Source: Adineta steineri
Lineage: Eukaryota > Rotifera > Eurotatoria > Adinetida > Adinetidae
Length of the DNA stretch: 64,000 nucleotides
Direction: 5' to 3'
Assembly (NCBI GenBank): GCA_905250115.1
Contig: CAJNOI010000155.1
Location: 1-64,000, forward strand
The notes below the pieces were generated by a model. It saw nothing but the letters and a program-made list of their open reading frames with translations. It was not told the DNA's origin and made no database searches. The position numbers and the translations under genes were made by a program. Positions 20,301 through 33,271 of this stretch are shown in pieces (position 1 is the first letter of the stretch; the number at the start of each line of letters is the position of its first letter).

Positions 20301-22879
20301 CAGAGATAAAACAAACTTTTAATACTAATTTTTTCTTCAATTCATCTGTCGATTCTTTGAGATAGGCTACACGTTCGGCACGTTTTTGTTGAAAAGTTCT
20401 ATAAAATGATATTTCGATAATTTGCATAAAATGTCAAGTATAAAAAATTTACTTTTGTTTTTCAATAGCTGCTGTTTGTTTTTGTTTACGTTTTTCATTT
20501 AAAAGTTGTTCAATCATTCTTTCTTTTGTTTTCCATTTTTCTTGCATTTCATTAAGACGTGTTTGTCGTATAGCTTCTAATTGTTTACGTCGATTTTCAG
20601 CTGCTAATTCTTTTTGTTTATGTTCATCATGTTTCTTAACACGTTCTTCTTCGAGATATTGTTTAAATTGTTCTTCTTTTTGATAACGTTCTTTTAATGT
20701 TTGTCGACGATTTTCTTGTTGTAAACATTTAATAAATGCTATTTCTTGTCCTTTTAAATCTTCATCACCAGCTTTTTTAGCTTTTAATAATAATAAATAT
20801 TGACGTTTTTCTTCGGCTCGTTGCATTTTTATTTCAATCGTAGTTTTACGTGCTTTTATTAATTCTTCTTTCCATTGTTGAACTTCATTAACCTTTAAAA
20901 AAACAAAAAAATATATGTCAATGAAAATTGTAAATAAATTTTGATTTTTACTCGTTGAGTTAATTCACGTAATTTACGAGCTTTTTCATCGCGTAATGTT
21001 TGTCGTTTAGTTAATGCACGTGCTAAATAAATAAGAATGGATAAAGAAAAGTGTAGTATATTATCATACCTTGACGTTCAGCTGCTTCACGAACAGTTTC
21101 ACTCAAAGGTCTAAAAAAACAACAGATGATTTATTTGTTTATATTAAAAAGAAATGAAATAGTACCGAAAACGTGAAGGTGATGATAGTTTTTCATGAAG
21201 ACGAAGTTGTTTTGTTCGAGATTTACCATCTGGATTACAATCAATTTCATCACGTGAAAAATCTATTAAGCTTAAATCTTTTTCATCTTGATCACCTTGC
21301 AATGACATAAAATAACTTGAAGTTTTTGTAGTCTAAAAAATAAAATATATAAAAAAAACTGATTTGTTAGTTCCTTTACCGATAATTCACTTTCTTCTAA
21401 TTCTGATCCATCATCACCACCTAATAGAAGATCATCATCACTAACATTATTGATTTGTTGTTCAAGATCTTCTTGTTCTGCCATCAGTGAAGCAATTGTT
21501 CGTTCTTGTTCAGCTTCTAATGCAGCAGTTAAAGATTCTTCTTGATCAAATGCATCGATTATTTGCTAGAAAAAAATACACATATATTCATATTTCTATT
21601 CTTTTCAATATAAAAATTATGCGAATTTTATAAAAAAAATGAATTGGAATTTTTTCTCTTAAACCTTTTTAAATAGAGTTATGCAATGTGATGGAATATA
21701 TTTTTAATGTTTAAGCAAGTTAGCATGCATAAATTTAATTAACTTTCAATAGTAATTTAGTATGAACTGCAATGAGCAACACTGTACCTGAATACTAAAG
21801 AAATATAAAGATAGATTTAACATGAATGTTTATCTTGTATCTCATTTGTCACTGTTTAACTTATATTAAAAGATCTATTTGAAAAGACTTACTCGATCCA
21901 TAAAATCCATCATTCCTCGATGATTCCTAGATAATACTTCTTCATCACCTTCTTCTTCTTCTTCTTCTTCGTCAGATGTTAAACTTTGTTCCTTCATTCG
22001 ATGATGATAACGATGATATCGAGTAATATCAAATAATTCATCATCAGCATCTCCAGCTGTTTCATCAGGTAAAAGTCTTTTCATTGATTGATTTACATTT
22101 GTAACTAAGGTTATTGGTGAATCATTTGTTAATGTTGATGATGAAAATAATGATGGTAATGAAAGTAAACTTGAACTTTCGGGTAGTACACGATATTTAT
22201 TTGATTTTTGTCGTTTTAATTTATGTGTATCATTCGAAGAACGATGATAGGATGAATTCGTATTTCCATTTAAATTTAAATCACTGTTATTTAGACGTTT
22301 TTGTCGACGCAATGAATCACCAGAGTTAGATATTTCACCTAATTTATAGTTAAAATTAGAATTTTCAAAAGTTATTTTTCAAAAAATTACCGTTAGAAAT
22401 GGATTGGGTATATTCAGATGGCCTAAAATGTAATAGATAAATAAACTAGTAGTATTCTTTTTTTGTTACCTTTTCGTTTCGTTGATAAGGCTTTGTTCAT
22501 ATTGGAAGTTTTTTGTGAGCAATTCAAAATCTTTACAACATTGACACAAATATTCTACAATTTCCTGAATTGAAATAGATATTAATTGAAAAAATGAAAT
22601 ATATATCAAGGAGACACTAACTTGACATTGATATATATTTTGATCAGATTCACATGTTTGATAGATTTGTTCAACAGATCGTTTTAAATTATCGAATAAA
22701 AAAGTCCAATAACGGGAATGAATATCAGAAGAATTGGAATCTATTTGACGAGAGGACATATGATGCGAACAACTAAATATTCTAAGAAATAAAATTTCAT
22801 CAAAATAAGGAAACAATCTCTTATACCCATTGGAATTTCGTGGTAATGGTTCTTGTTCAGGTGCAGATATATTTGTCAT
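17385..22879 (-). CDS. SCAPER: SCAPER (S-phase cyclin A-associated protein in the ER)
   Basis: A many-exon minus-strand gene from ATG at 22879 to TAA at 17385. The N-terminal block YWTFLFDNLKRSVEQIYQTC (about 22660-22710) is the hallmark SCAPER N-domain. Next come a serine-rich acidic region with an EEEEEE run, then IIDAFDQEESLTAALEAEQE, then a long charged coiled coil (20449-20826, RRKQLEAIRQTRLNEMQEKW). A C2H2 zinc finger is split over exons (CCTLCNLL near 20050; LHLQTHLRGTRH near 19940). The helical C-terminal domain ends with ILFPTLISCSYD. SCAPER is known as a cyclin A/CDK2-binding, ER-associated protein linked to cell-cycle control, translation-linked tubulin mRNA decay and cilia. Introns are about 45-90 bp except one of about 310 bp (about 21567-21893). 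Exon borders were not all verified. The last two exons have been copied to 4260-5086. Confidence 0.9.
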
Positions 22880-25800
22880 CTAGAAATAAAAGTCATGGTA
22901 ATGGTATTTATAACAAAAAAAAATTGTTTATTTTTTTTTCGCTTTCTATAAGTATTCTGTGCAAACAAAACTCTCAATGAATCACAATTATTGAGATGTT
23001 TATTCATCTATTAAAGCTATGCAATGAAAAGATTCGTTAAAATAAATTTATTCTTAATTATTATCCTTATACCATTTAATTTTTGACAATTAATCAAATC
23101 TAATATTTGATGTAAGCTTAAATAAAATGACATAAAAAAGTCTAATCTTCTAATATTTGACTTACAAAAAAAAGCAGTCTATGATATTTGAAATTTAAAT
23201 ATCAAAATATTTTTAAATCTATCCGAAAATTTCAAATTTCTAAAAATGCGTAACTATTAATTTTTTTACCTTGTCTGGTTGTTAAGCAACTAAATAAAAA
23301 TATTTTAAATGATATTAATTGAAATTAAACTCATATTCATCTATTTATTAATTAATTTAATATTTAATATCATTAATAAAAATTCAATATAAACACATTA
23401 TAAAGATCTTGACAACGGATTGATTTACAAATAAAAACAGTTTTGAAAAAATTTGTCATTGATTAAATAAAATGAAAATCTGAAAGAAGAAGAAGAAGAA
23501 GAAGAATTCTAAAACTTCACGTGAATCATGATATTTATTCTATTAGTTAACTATTAAACCAATAACAATCTCGTTCTTTAAAGCATGTAAAATATGTAGA
23601 TGATTGGTTATTTCATATAAGAATCAGCTGTATTCATATTCTATCTCTCTTCTTTTTGTTGGAATCAAAGAAGAAGAAGAAGAAAAAAAAGACGCGAAGT
23701 AACTTACGCCTATTTCATAATGAGATAGTATTTTGCGTAGAAAGAAAAATCATTTTCCTTGATAGTTTTTTTTTCAATTTCACACATCATCATTAGAAAA
23801 AATATGCACCTAGCGCTAGTCAAACTATATCAATCGACAGTTAACTTGTTTTTACATTTTAGGTTTTTGTTGTTTATTTATTAGTTGATCACCTTTTTTT
23901 TCCCTCTCTCCCTCTCTGACATTATTATATTGTATTTTTTTTGTTAAATTTTACGTAAAGATTGTGTAAGTGATATATATTACGATAGTAGTCAGTTCAT
24001 TTTTTTAGTATCGTTCATTTCTTCTTGTTATGTAAAATGAAAAGAAGATGCATGAACCATCATCTGAAGGTTATTTGATCATTATCAGAATGTACTTGAT
24101 AGTCAAGTGAGCATTGAGAAAATTTAAATTGTAATGTTACTTTAATTGAAATTTATTGATAGAAATTGACTTGATAGACGTAATTCTTTTTTTTTAAATG
24201 TAAGGTACATTATAGATCATCACATCTATCTTAGGAATGTTGATTTCATTCATAGAAAAATGTCATGATACTTTTTTTTATTTTATTATTTTTATATAAG
24301 CCTTTTTTAGTAAAAAGAGTTGGCGTGTAAGCAAACAAGCTGTGCTTGTTCCTTTCTCATGTGCTTTTTTTTTACCAACTCGTCATTAGAATATATTATC
24401 ATGTCTCGCCAAAGATAACATAACTTTAGCTTTTATTTTATTTCCCATTCTTCAACAATGTTTTGACTGACGCAATAATTAAAAAAAACTCTCAACATAC
24501 TTGAGTCATGTCATTACGAAAAAAACACTTATTTATACATATTTTTTTTTCTTCTCTTTCTGTTCTCTTTTGTAGATCATTGACGCATATACATTAATAC
24601 ATGTAACTTAATCTAGACAAATCAACGGTATATGCGTTATAATTTTTTCGTTTCTTCAAAATATTTTTAATTGTTTCCTGTAAATATTAATGTTAATATC
24701 CAAATAATTTTTGCTTATATTATTTTAAAGTTCGTCTTTTCCTGAAGGTATGTTTTTGTATTTTGTTTCTAGTAGTTTAAGACTAAGGACGATATTGACA
24801 TTAGAGCGTGTGTTGCATATGCATGCACTCGAGCACGTAGAGCCCGCGTTTTTTTTTTCCTGTCTTTCTCATGTAAAAGCGTTTATTAGATGATGAAAAA
24901 AGCCGGGTTGGTGACGAAAAAAGAACAGAAAAAAACACACATACACACACACACATACACATCCACATATACGTAGAAGAAAAGTGTGCAAGATTGATTC
25001 GCGTGACGACAAAAAAAAAAGGCGACTTGAAAAGTAAAAGACTATATCTGAGCATTGTTCCAGAAATCGTGATATATATCAACTATTGTGTAAGTGTTTA
25101 AAGCAAAAATAAGAAATAACGAAAAAAAAAACAAGATTTTAAAAATTATTATTGATAGTACAAGTTTACGAAATTTTATCTGTCTTTTTAGTATAATAAT
25201 ATATATGTTTGAATCACTTTAAATATCAACAATATGTTAAGATATAAATGAATGTATATCTATTTATATGTATATTCATTTATGATATTTAATGAAGTGG
25301 GACGAGCTGATGTTGTCGATTCAAACAAACTTTTTCCTTTCTGTTTTTTTTTTCTCTTCTTTTTCTTCTTCTTCTTCTTGTTTTAACTTGATAGAATCGA
25401 CTAGAAAGAAAGCGAAAGAAAAGAGGTGAGAGGGAGGTAATATTGTCGTTTTGTTTATCGTTTTTGTTGTTATCTTATAGAATACATATTCTGATGTCTA
25501 GCAAAAGTCATATGTATTATTGTCTTTTTTCTTTCGCTTTCTTTATTTATATGTAATATTATCTTTGTATTATTTATATATTCTAAAATTATAGTATAGT
25601 GACATATTGAATTGTTCCCTAATGATTAATCATTATTTTGTTCGTTTACCTGAATATAATCAGTATTTTTTTATTTGTCAGAAATGTTTTTTTAACGTCA
25701 CTATCGATTCAGATAACAATATTTTTTTTTCTCTTCTCAATGAATATTTATCATTAACGCTGTGCATACTTTTTTTTTGTGTATATCAAATAAGTAATAG

Positions 25801-26242
25801 TAGGAGGAGGATAAAAATGTATTCATATGATTTTACGTATATCCAAGGTTTAATGAACTAGTTTTATTATGTAATACTTCCTAAATAGATAAAATATGGA
25901 CAACACTTCCTCTTTTTCTTCTTCTTCTTCTTCTTGTTCTTAACAATAATAACGTAAATCATACATTAATGTTGTCTGTATTCTTTCATCGAACAGAAGC
26001 AATAATACCTAACACATCACGAGAGAGAAAAGCAAAACGGGTAGAATTTTTTTTTCTTCTCCTCTTTCTTTTTCTTCTTTTTTCTTTACCCTATGCACAT
26101 TACTCGATGAGAACTGACATACATCGTCTGATTGCCCTCCTTTCTATTTCAAATAGTATATGGGACGACATAAGAGATAATGCAGTTTATTTGACCTCCT
26201 AAAAAACATATACATTAAATATTCTTTTATCATTTTTTAGCC
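22880..26242. other. Divergent promoter region between SCAPER and the AFF-like gene
   Basis: About 3.4 kb, AT-rich, with GAA/TTC microsatellites (23490, 23660, 25360, 25920) and a CA-rich stretch (24930-24960). No reading frame shows protein-like composition. The AFF-like start is preceded directly by an acceptor (CATTTTTTAG, ending at 26240), so a 5'-UTR exon or spliced leader is likely upstream. Confidence 0.5.
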
Positions 26243-29200
26243 ATGGTGGTTGATATTGCTCTTCAGCAACAACTACCTGAAATTTTTAATACTAATCATA
26301 GTCATCATCATTCATCATCATCATCATCATCACCGTCATCATCATCTTCATCATCTACATATAAACGAAATACTACATCAAGTAATAATACAATGACAAA
26401 TGGTCATCGTCTTATGGTAAGAAAATATTTCGAAATTAAAATTTCAAATTACATCATTTTTCTCTTTTTTTTTGTTTAAGTCTAATGAACTTGGAAAAAA
26501 AGCGGAACAAATTCTTGGACATGCAACATCTGTTGTAGATTATCGTAGACAACAAAGTATGGATCTATGTATTTCACATCCACTTCGATTAAATATTGAG
26601 TAATTATTCTTTTTTTTTCTGTAACAACAATAAACTTACATCATTTTCTCGAATATTTTAGTAATTCAAAATCACGAGCTACTAATCAACAAATTCCTCC
26701 AGTATCAATTTCAAATCGTTCGAATATTTCTGTAGGTTACAAAATAGATTTAAATCGTTTATTTTTCAACATACTGTTCTATCTATTCAGAAGAACAGAC
26801 ATATGGAAGCAGTTGAACAACTTGAACCACTTATTCTTAAAGTAAAGTTTTTTTTATATATGTTTTTATTAAAAAATAAATTCGACTTTTATATTAGTTG
26901 GTTGCACCATTGTCATTTACGAAATTACCTGAAATAATTTCTAGACATTCAAGTAAATAATTTTATTTAAAAAAAATGCTTAATTTTTATTTTCGTTTTC
27001 GTTTAGAACATGTTGATCATATAAATGAAAGGTAATTTCGTTAAGAAAATTAATTACTTTTATTTGTATAAAATATTATTTAGTCATCAAGCCGTTCTTG
27101 CATTACCTCATGAAACTAATATAAATCTTAGTGAGGATGAGAATGAAGAAGAAGAAGAAGAAGAAGACGACGACGAAGAAGAACAAGAAGAAGAAGAAGA
27201 TGTTAATGATGATGAAGATCATAAAATACCAAATGAGAATCCAATGTAATATAAAAAAATATTTCTCTATTTTTTTTCTATAAATATTTTCATTCAAGTA
27301 AAATCCAACATTCCGACAGTGATAATGACGATAATGATGATACCGCATCTACCCATAGTAATACGGAGAATGATGATGAATCAAATCGAACGGTTTGTTT
27401 AAATTTATTATATTAATTAAATTTAATTAATTGTTTTTTTGCTTATTTAGAATCCAAATACATTCTCATTATCAGATTTTATATCTGGAACACATTCACC
27501 AATAGAAACAACAACGACGACGACGACGACGACGACTAATATTCGAAAAAGAAGTTTATCACCACCAACACCTGTCGAACAAATAAAACCAAATAAATAT
27601 AAAGAAGAATTAATTACATCATTTTCATTATCTGTAAATATTCCAATGGATATGAAACAACCTAAACTTCCTATCGCCATTCCTACATATTTATTTTATG
27701 ATCAATCTATCAAAACAGAAAGTAAAAATTTACCCGAAATAATAATTCGAAATATTATTTTTTCTTTCTAGACAATCAAAAACCTGAAAAATCACAAAGA
27801 ATATCAAAACGAGATATTAATGGGTCAATCAAACAAGAAACAAATATCGATATGATTGATAATTTAACTACAGTAAATAGTACACAACAAAAGAAAAGTA
27901 AAACTAGTCATGTATACAAACAAGAGCCAGCTATTGTTTCGACATTAACACATATTAAAGAAGAACCTAATACTATGTCAAATATAAAACCATCAAACGA
28001 AATATCATTTGCTGGAAATATGGCAACTATTGCACCTATGATAGGACAACCGAAAAAAGAAAAGCCAACAGCAAAGTATGTTTAGAATTCACTGTAAAAA
28101 TTAAGGAGTAGTTGCTGCCCCTTATGAATTTAGTATTAATATAGATGATTGTTGAGATATAAAATTTTTAGTCGACATATTTGCCATACAAATTGTAGAA
28201 ATATTCTATATTTACGACAGAGACGCAAAATCTCCAAAATAGTCAAGAAATTCCACCCCAGGTAATTTCCCTCCCGCGCGGAACTAACTTTCGATAAAAA
28301 AAAAGATTGGTGAATTAATTTTAACAATGAAATCAACTTCGTTTCTTGTTTAGTTAATTCTATGAAATACAAAGAACAACAACCTTCTTTTTTCGATCTT
28401 CTAGTATCTTGATATTTTTGTATTCGTATGATTTCTATAGAAGTTTTACATGTATATTTTAGTGTTAAACCACTTTTACAAACTGCATTAGTTGATAATT
28501 CTTCATCTACAACAAATAATTCAAATGTTGTTAATCCACCTGATCGTTTATTAACAACAGCAAGTACTTCAGCAAAAACAAATTATGCAAATTTAAGGTA
28601 TAGAAAAATATTTGTAATAATATATTCTTACTCGTAATTTAATCTTTTTCAAAATAGAACGATGTCAACGAAAGAATTAAATTCTTTAGCTCGAGAAAAA
28701 AAGAAACAAGCTGATAGTGAAAAACGAACATTTGATGATGTTAAAAAATCTATGTCATTATATCTTGAATCTGTTTGTTATTTTATTCAATGTGCTAATG
28801 GTGAACCTATATTAGAACAACGTAGAACATTATTAACAGCAACATTGGCAATGCTTCAGTTAGTTATTTTTGAAATTTTTCTAGTTTAAACATTAATTTT
28901 TGTATTTAGACATTTAGCAATTAATTATCAAAAAGTGTTTCAAATATCGATACTTCAATCAACTGAAATATTAAATCATCTTCGGCCAAAATTTCATTTA
29001 ATCAAGTAAAGAGCTTCTTTTTTTTCTCGTCTTTGTATAAAAGAAAATGATAATTATTTAGTTATTGGTTACAATCATATATATATCAATTACAATATAA
29101 TACAAATTTTCCATCAATTGAACGATGTGCGACTCAAGTTAATGATTATTTGAATCATACAAAATCTCCTGAAGATATTAATCCTAATGTTTTACATGAT

Positions 29201-29466
29201 TTTTCAAAATATATGATAAATTCTTATTATTCAACATATTATTGGAATAAGGCTGAACGTTTAACACGTGATGAGCCATCAAAAAGTAATTGAAATAAAA
29301 TAAGAAATTTTTATTTTTATTTCTATTCATATTTTATTATATAGAATTTCTTGAACAGTTAATAAGACAAAATCAAAATCGACGTTTAACGCGTGATGAT
29401 ACAACATTTGATTTTCTATTGTATATTTTTGATGCGATTGATTTATTACGTTTAACTGTTATTTAG
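26243..29466 (+). CDS. AFF/lilliputian-family transcription elongation factor-like protein
   Basis: Fifteen exons assembled by phase (first 26243-26416, last 29345-29466) give exactly 700 residues. The N-terminus has His/Ser runs, then NELGKKAEQILGHATSVVDY, reminiscent of the AFF N-homology segment. The middle is acidic (E/D run, 27140-27210) and Thr-rich (27508-27537). It has four matches to the sumoylation consensus (IKTE, IKQE, YKQE, IKEE). The C-terminus resembles the AFF C-terminal homology domain: REKKKQADSEKRTFDDVKKS, YLESVCYFIQCANG, and YYWNKAERLTRDEPSK followed by FLEQL. AFF proteins are scaffolds of the super elongation complex that recruits P-TEFb to RNA polymerase II. The match rests on motif pattern and order rather than strong identity; another disordered nuclear regulator is possible. 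Confidence 0.6.
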
Positions 29467-30442
29467 TCCATTTTCTATATCTCAAAAAACAAACAAACAC
29501 ACGCACACACACAATCCTCTTCCAGTTTTATTTCAACATAGACACACTCCGGTTTAGTTTTTGTTTTATATAAATATGTATGTATAAGTGAATTGATCTC
29601 GATTTCTATATATTTTTTGTTCCTAAAAAAAAAGAAAAAAAAATTAATTGATAATTCCATTTGATTTATGTATATGTCTATTGTGGAATTATTGAAAAAT
29701 ATTATATAAGCTATTTGACAGTTCTTTGTTTAACAGAATTACATTTATTTACACCGAAGAGTCTTTTTTTGCTATGTTTATATCATGTGCTTGCTGTGTT
29801 GCGCATACTTTCTTATCAAACATTTTTTGTCTATCTAATTTTTTTTGTCTGTTTTGTCTTTGTCTTTCTCGATTTCCCGAATGTAATGTTTTGAATGAGT
29901 GTAGGATGATAAAACTACAAATTTAAATCATTCTGTCTTTCCTTATATAGACATGTAGCTTACTCTATCTTTTCCCATTTCTTTCTTAGCGAAAACAATC
30001 GACAACTCCGGTGGTTGATATACTGCTGATATTAACTCATTTTTAGAATGTCCTATAATTTATCTCTATGTGTATACGTCTTTCACAAACCATCAGATTT
30101 GTCTTTTTAAAACTTTCTCTCTCTCTTTCCTTCTTTCTTTCCTTCTCGGCCTCTCAATATATTGTCTAGTTAGTTTATTATTTGTGCACATGATGAAGAA
30201 AAATGTATTTATACTTGATTGTTCTTTTAGAAGAAAACGGAGTGTTTAAAAATTTGTTCTTGTTATTGGTGTTGTTGTTTTGTTCATTACTCTTTTTATC
30301 TTCAGTTTTGTTTTATTATGATTTACATAAACCAAAAAAAAAGAAAGGCAACCAATAAAAAAAAATATATGGATGAACATTTTGTTTTATATTTTATCTT
30401 GTTCGTTTTAGATTTCTAATTTTGCGGCTACCGACTTCGAAA
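29467..30442. other. Intergenic region, nothing recognised
   Basis: AT-rich, pyrimidine-rich sequence that includes the 3' UTR of the AFF-like gene and the promoter of SERF. The open frames here are T-rich low complexity. Confidence 0.5.
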
Positions 30443-30802
30443 ATGACGCGGGGTAATCAGCGGTAAAATTTCCTTTTGAAATTTTTTTTTGAAATCAGAA
30501 TAATCAACAAGTTTGATCTGTCTAGTGATCTTGCTCGGGAAAAAAATTTAAAAAATCAAAAAGGAAAAGGTCAGTCAGCGGCTGAAACGGAAGCAAATAA
30601 AGGATTATCGTTACAAGAACGTCAACTACGCGATGCAGCAAAGTATTTCAATCGAATATATTTTGAAAAAAAGCAGAAAAAGCAGATCTAATTTTTTCTA
30701 TTTAGAATGCGCGAAAAACAACAATTAGCTGCACAAAAGAAATCAGGTGGAAATAATAATACGCCAGGAAATGGAGGTGGAGCGGCTGCATCAACTAACT
30801 AA
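30443..30802 (+). CDS. SERF2: SERF / 4F5-family small basic protein
   Basis: Three exons (30443-30462, 30526-30642, 30706-30802) with in-frame joins give 77 residues. It opens MTRGNQRDLAREKNLKNQKG, the diagnostic 4F5 motif at the extreme N-terminus. A Lys/Gln-rich helical region and a Gly/Asn/Ala-rich tail follow. SERF proteins are small, highly charged, largely disordered modifiers of protein aggregation found in cytosol and nucleus. The length is within the usual range (60-80). The first coding exon is only 20 bp, which explains why no long reading frame reveals this start. The paralogue assignment (SERF1 or SERF2) cannot be made. Confidence 0.9.
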
Positions 30803-31374
30803 AAGTGATATTTGATAATGAACATTTTTGTGTATTTTTCATATTAAAAAAAATGGATCAAACTTGATCTTGTTTGTCTAAGTTTTATTAACACAAACTT
30901 GTTCATCTTTTTTTCTTTATGTATAACTAACAACTTCATTTTTGTGCTTTATTCCAGAAATAACAAACAAAAATTAAAACAACTTTATTGATTATGAATA
31001 AACATCTTTCTTTAAATTTAATAACTTATTTTTACACATAAAATTGAGTTGAATCAAAATGTAATCATTCAAAAAGAATGTCATGGTTATTCTCTCATAG
31101 AAGTGAATGATATCATCGGATAACAAATATTATTCAATAAAATGTTATCTGAAAGATAAAAATAGATATCGTTATCTATTAAGATTATTTATCCGATATA
31201 TGGTGCTTTATTCGTGTATTAATGGTCGTCCTTTAAGAATGATTCCGAACTTGAATTCATTGGGAATACATTTTCGTTCGATGAGTAACCAAATTCAATG
31301 AATATAAATTTTGATGAAAATTTTTTTTTCAATTTATATAATGTACATTGCTATTTGTATACTTTATCTCTAGT
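30803..31374. other. Intergenic region, nothing recognised
   Basis: AT-rich spacer between SERF and the Mpv17-family gene, ending in a splice acceptor (TATCTCTAG) three bases before the Mpv17-like ATG. Confidence 0.5.
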
Positions 31375-32026
31375 ATGACTGCAATATTTTTTCGTCGGCA
31401 CAAGCAACTTTTCATCAATTTGATCTCTGCCTCAGGTCTTCTAACTCTCGGTGATTTTTGTGCACAATTTTTTCATGAAAAAAAGACATCTCTAGATGAT
31501 AAACGTTTACGTATGTTTATCATTATGATTTGTAATTTCTTGTAATTTAATTTCTAGTTGCTGCATGCCTTACTGGAACAGCTATGGGTACTGAAGGACA
31601 TATTTGGTATAAATTTCTTGATCGTGCTATAGTTCAAGCAACATGGCATAATGTATTTAAAAAAGTGGTTCTTGATCAAACTATTGCTGCACCTATTTAT
31701 ACAATGACATATATTATTGGTATGATAGGAGTATTGATCTCTATCTTTTACTAAAAAAATTTCTATTATCAAGAACACATACATTTGATTAACGGAATTT
31801 TCATTTAGGTACATCTGTTTTGGAAGGACGAACATCTTCTCGAGAATTGAAGAATGATATCAAAGCAAATTTCCTTCCACTTTATATAGCCGATTGTGTT
31901 ATTTTTATACCTGTTCAAATCATAAATTTTAGATATATTTCTAAATATTATCGTGTACCATTTATGTTTTCTATATCGTTTGTTTTTAATTATTTTCTAA
32001 GCGTCTATAAACATAGACGGCAATAA
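31375..32026 (+). CDS. Mpv17/PXMP2-family inner-membrane protein
   Basis: Exons 31375-31510, 31558-31719 and 31809-32026 give 171 residues, close to the usual 175-195. Family signatures are present: the early GLLTLGDFCAQ (G-D-x-x-Q), DRAIVQATWHNVFKKVVLDQ with the conserved DQ, and a C-terminal block NFLPLYIADCVIFIPVQIINF(R) that corresponds to the W(x)P..Q..NF(x)(V/F)P..R signature, although the usual Trp residues are lost. Four hydrophobic helices are expected. Members form channels in mitochondrial or peroxisomal membranes. Which subfamily (MPV17, MPV17L2, PXMP2) is unclear. The start lies right after a splice acceptor, consistent with a 5'-UTR intron or spliced leader. Confidence 0.8.
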
Positions 32027-32144
32027 TACTGCAATTCATCCTTTTTGTCTTTCTATATGTATTAGTTTTTTTCGAAACAAAACTAATCATTCTTCAAATA
32101 AATCGTTTCAGCAATCAAATAATCAACAATTTTTGATGAAATAG

Positions 32145-32482
32145 TGTTGCTCTGGTAGGCTGAAGAATTTTCTTCTACCCACATTATATCGTCATCGCAA
32201 CATAGATATAAATCTCTCAAGATTGTTTACCTCTTATTAAGTTGTAATAAGCAACTAGTAACGTCTACTAACTATGTACGACATCAACTATGTCTGTACA
32301 CAGATTATATGAAAACAAAAGTTGATATGTGCAAGGACAGGAAAATAGCTGCGAATATTGCAAGTATTACTAGTTGCTTATTACATTACTTCAAGAGGTA
32401 AATAATCAAATCTGAATTTGATTCATGTTGCAATGACGAAATAGTGCGAACAGCAATTTACTTGCAGTTTGCCAGAGCAACA
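32145..32482. mobile_element. Miniature inverted-repeat element with long arms
   Basis: A 338-bp element whose ends are TGTTGCTCTGG at 32145 and its reverse complement ending at 32482. The arms match imperfectly for about 130 bp each, including a shared core TTGTTTACCTCTT / TTATTTACCTCTT and TAATAAGCAACTAGTAA. No coding capacity. Target-site duplications are not clear. It sits in the 1.2-kb spacer after the Mpv17-like gene. Confidence 0.7.
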
Positions 32483-33271
32483 AATTATATTCCAATTAAA
32501 AAGAAAAGAATAATTAAACTGATGATAGATATGCGAGAATAATATATCATTAGTATCAAACTAATTAAAGTTTCGAACATGATATTTAGAGATATTTACA
32601 GTCTAAGAAAAAGAATCAAAATACAAAGAGCTGAATAAATATGCGTGTGAAATTTATTTATGAGTATCTCATAACAGTAACATAATATTTTCAGGAAATT
32701 CACATTATGATTATCAAATGAGATCATGTACGAAAGATATTTGAGTAAATATTACATTTTTGACTAATCTCTTTCGTGTACTTGAATATTCAATTAGGAA
32801 AAATATTGTTTTTATATTTTTTATTTATACAATAAGTAACAACAGAATGTATTTATTTATTACTAGAAAATAATTGTTAATTCGATTGTTACTAGGGAAA
32901 CCATATGTCATGTTATATTTTTCTTATCTTCCTCTTCATTGAAGATTTAGAAAAATATCTATTGGAGAATTGATTATCCAATAGATTCACGAGTTTTCTT
33001 AGTTAAATGATGATCCGATCTGGTTTCACTAGTTTTATAATGATTCACACAATAAAAAAAAGACAACATGAAGGGGGAAATAAATAATTAATCATTTTTA
33101 GATATAATAAACAAAATGCTATTAAAAATTGAATATACAATAGATTTTCTTTATCATTTTATCTCCGATATTTAAATATGTCTTATCTCAATGAATCTTC
33201 ATATCCGATTATTCAATAACATGTAGATTTATTTTTCTTATATTCAGATTGACTTAACACAAATAGATAAA
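32483..33271. other. Intergenic region upstream of the OCIA gene
   Basis: AT-rich spacer with no recognised gene. It ends with an acceptor (TTATATTCAG at about 33247) 24 bases before the OCIA ATG, again suggesting a leader intron or trans-splice site. Confidence 0.45.

Noticed and set aside
21272..21484. Separate small acidic gene
   Set aside because: It is part of a SCAPER exon read on into the neighbouring intron.
27103..27680. Minus-strand frames over the acidic and Thr-rich region
   Set aside because: Antisense translations of GAA, GAT and ACG repeats in the AFF-like exons.
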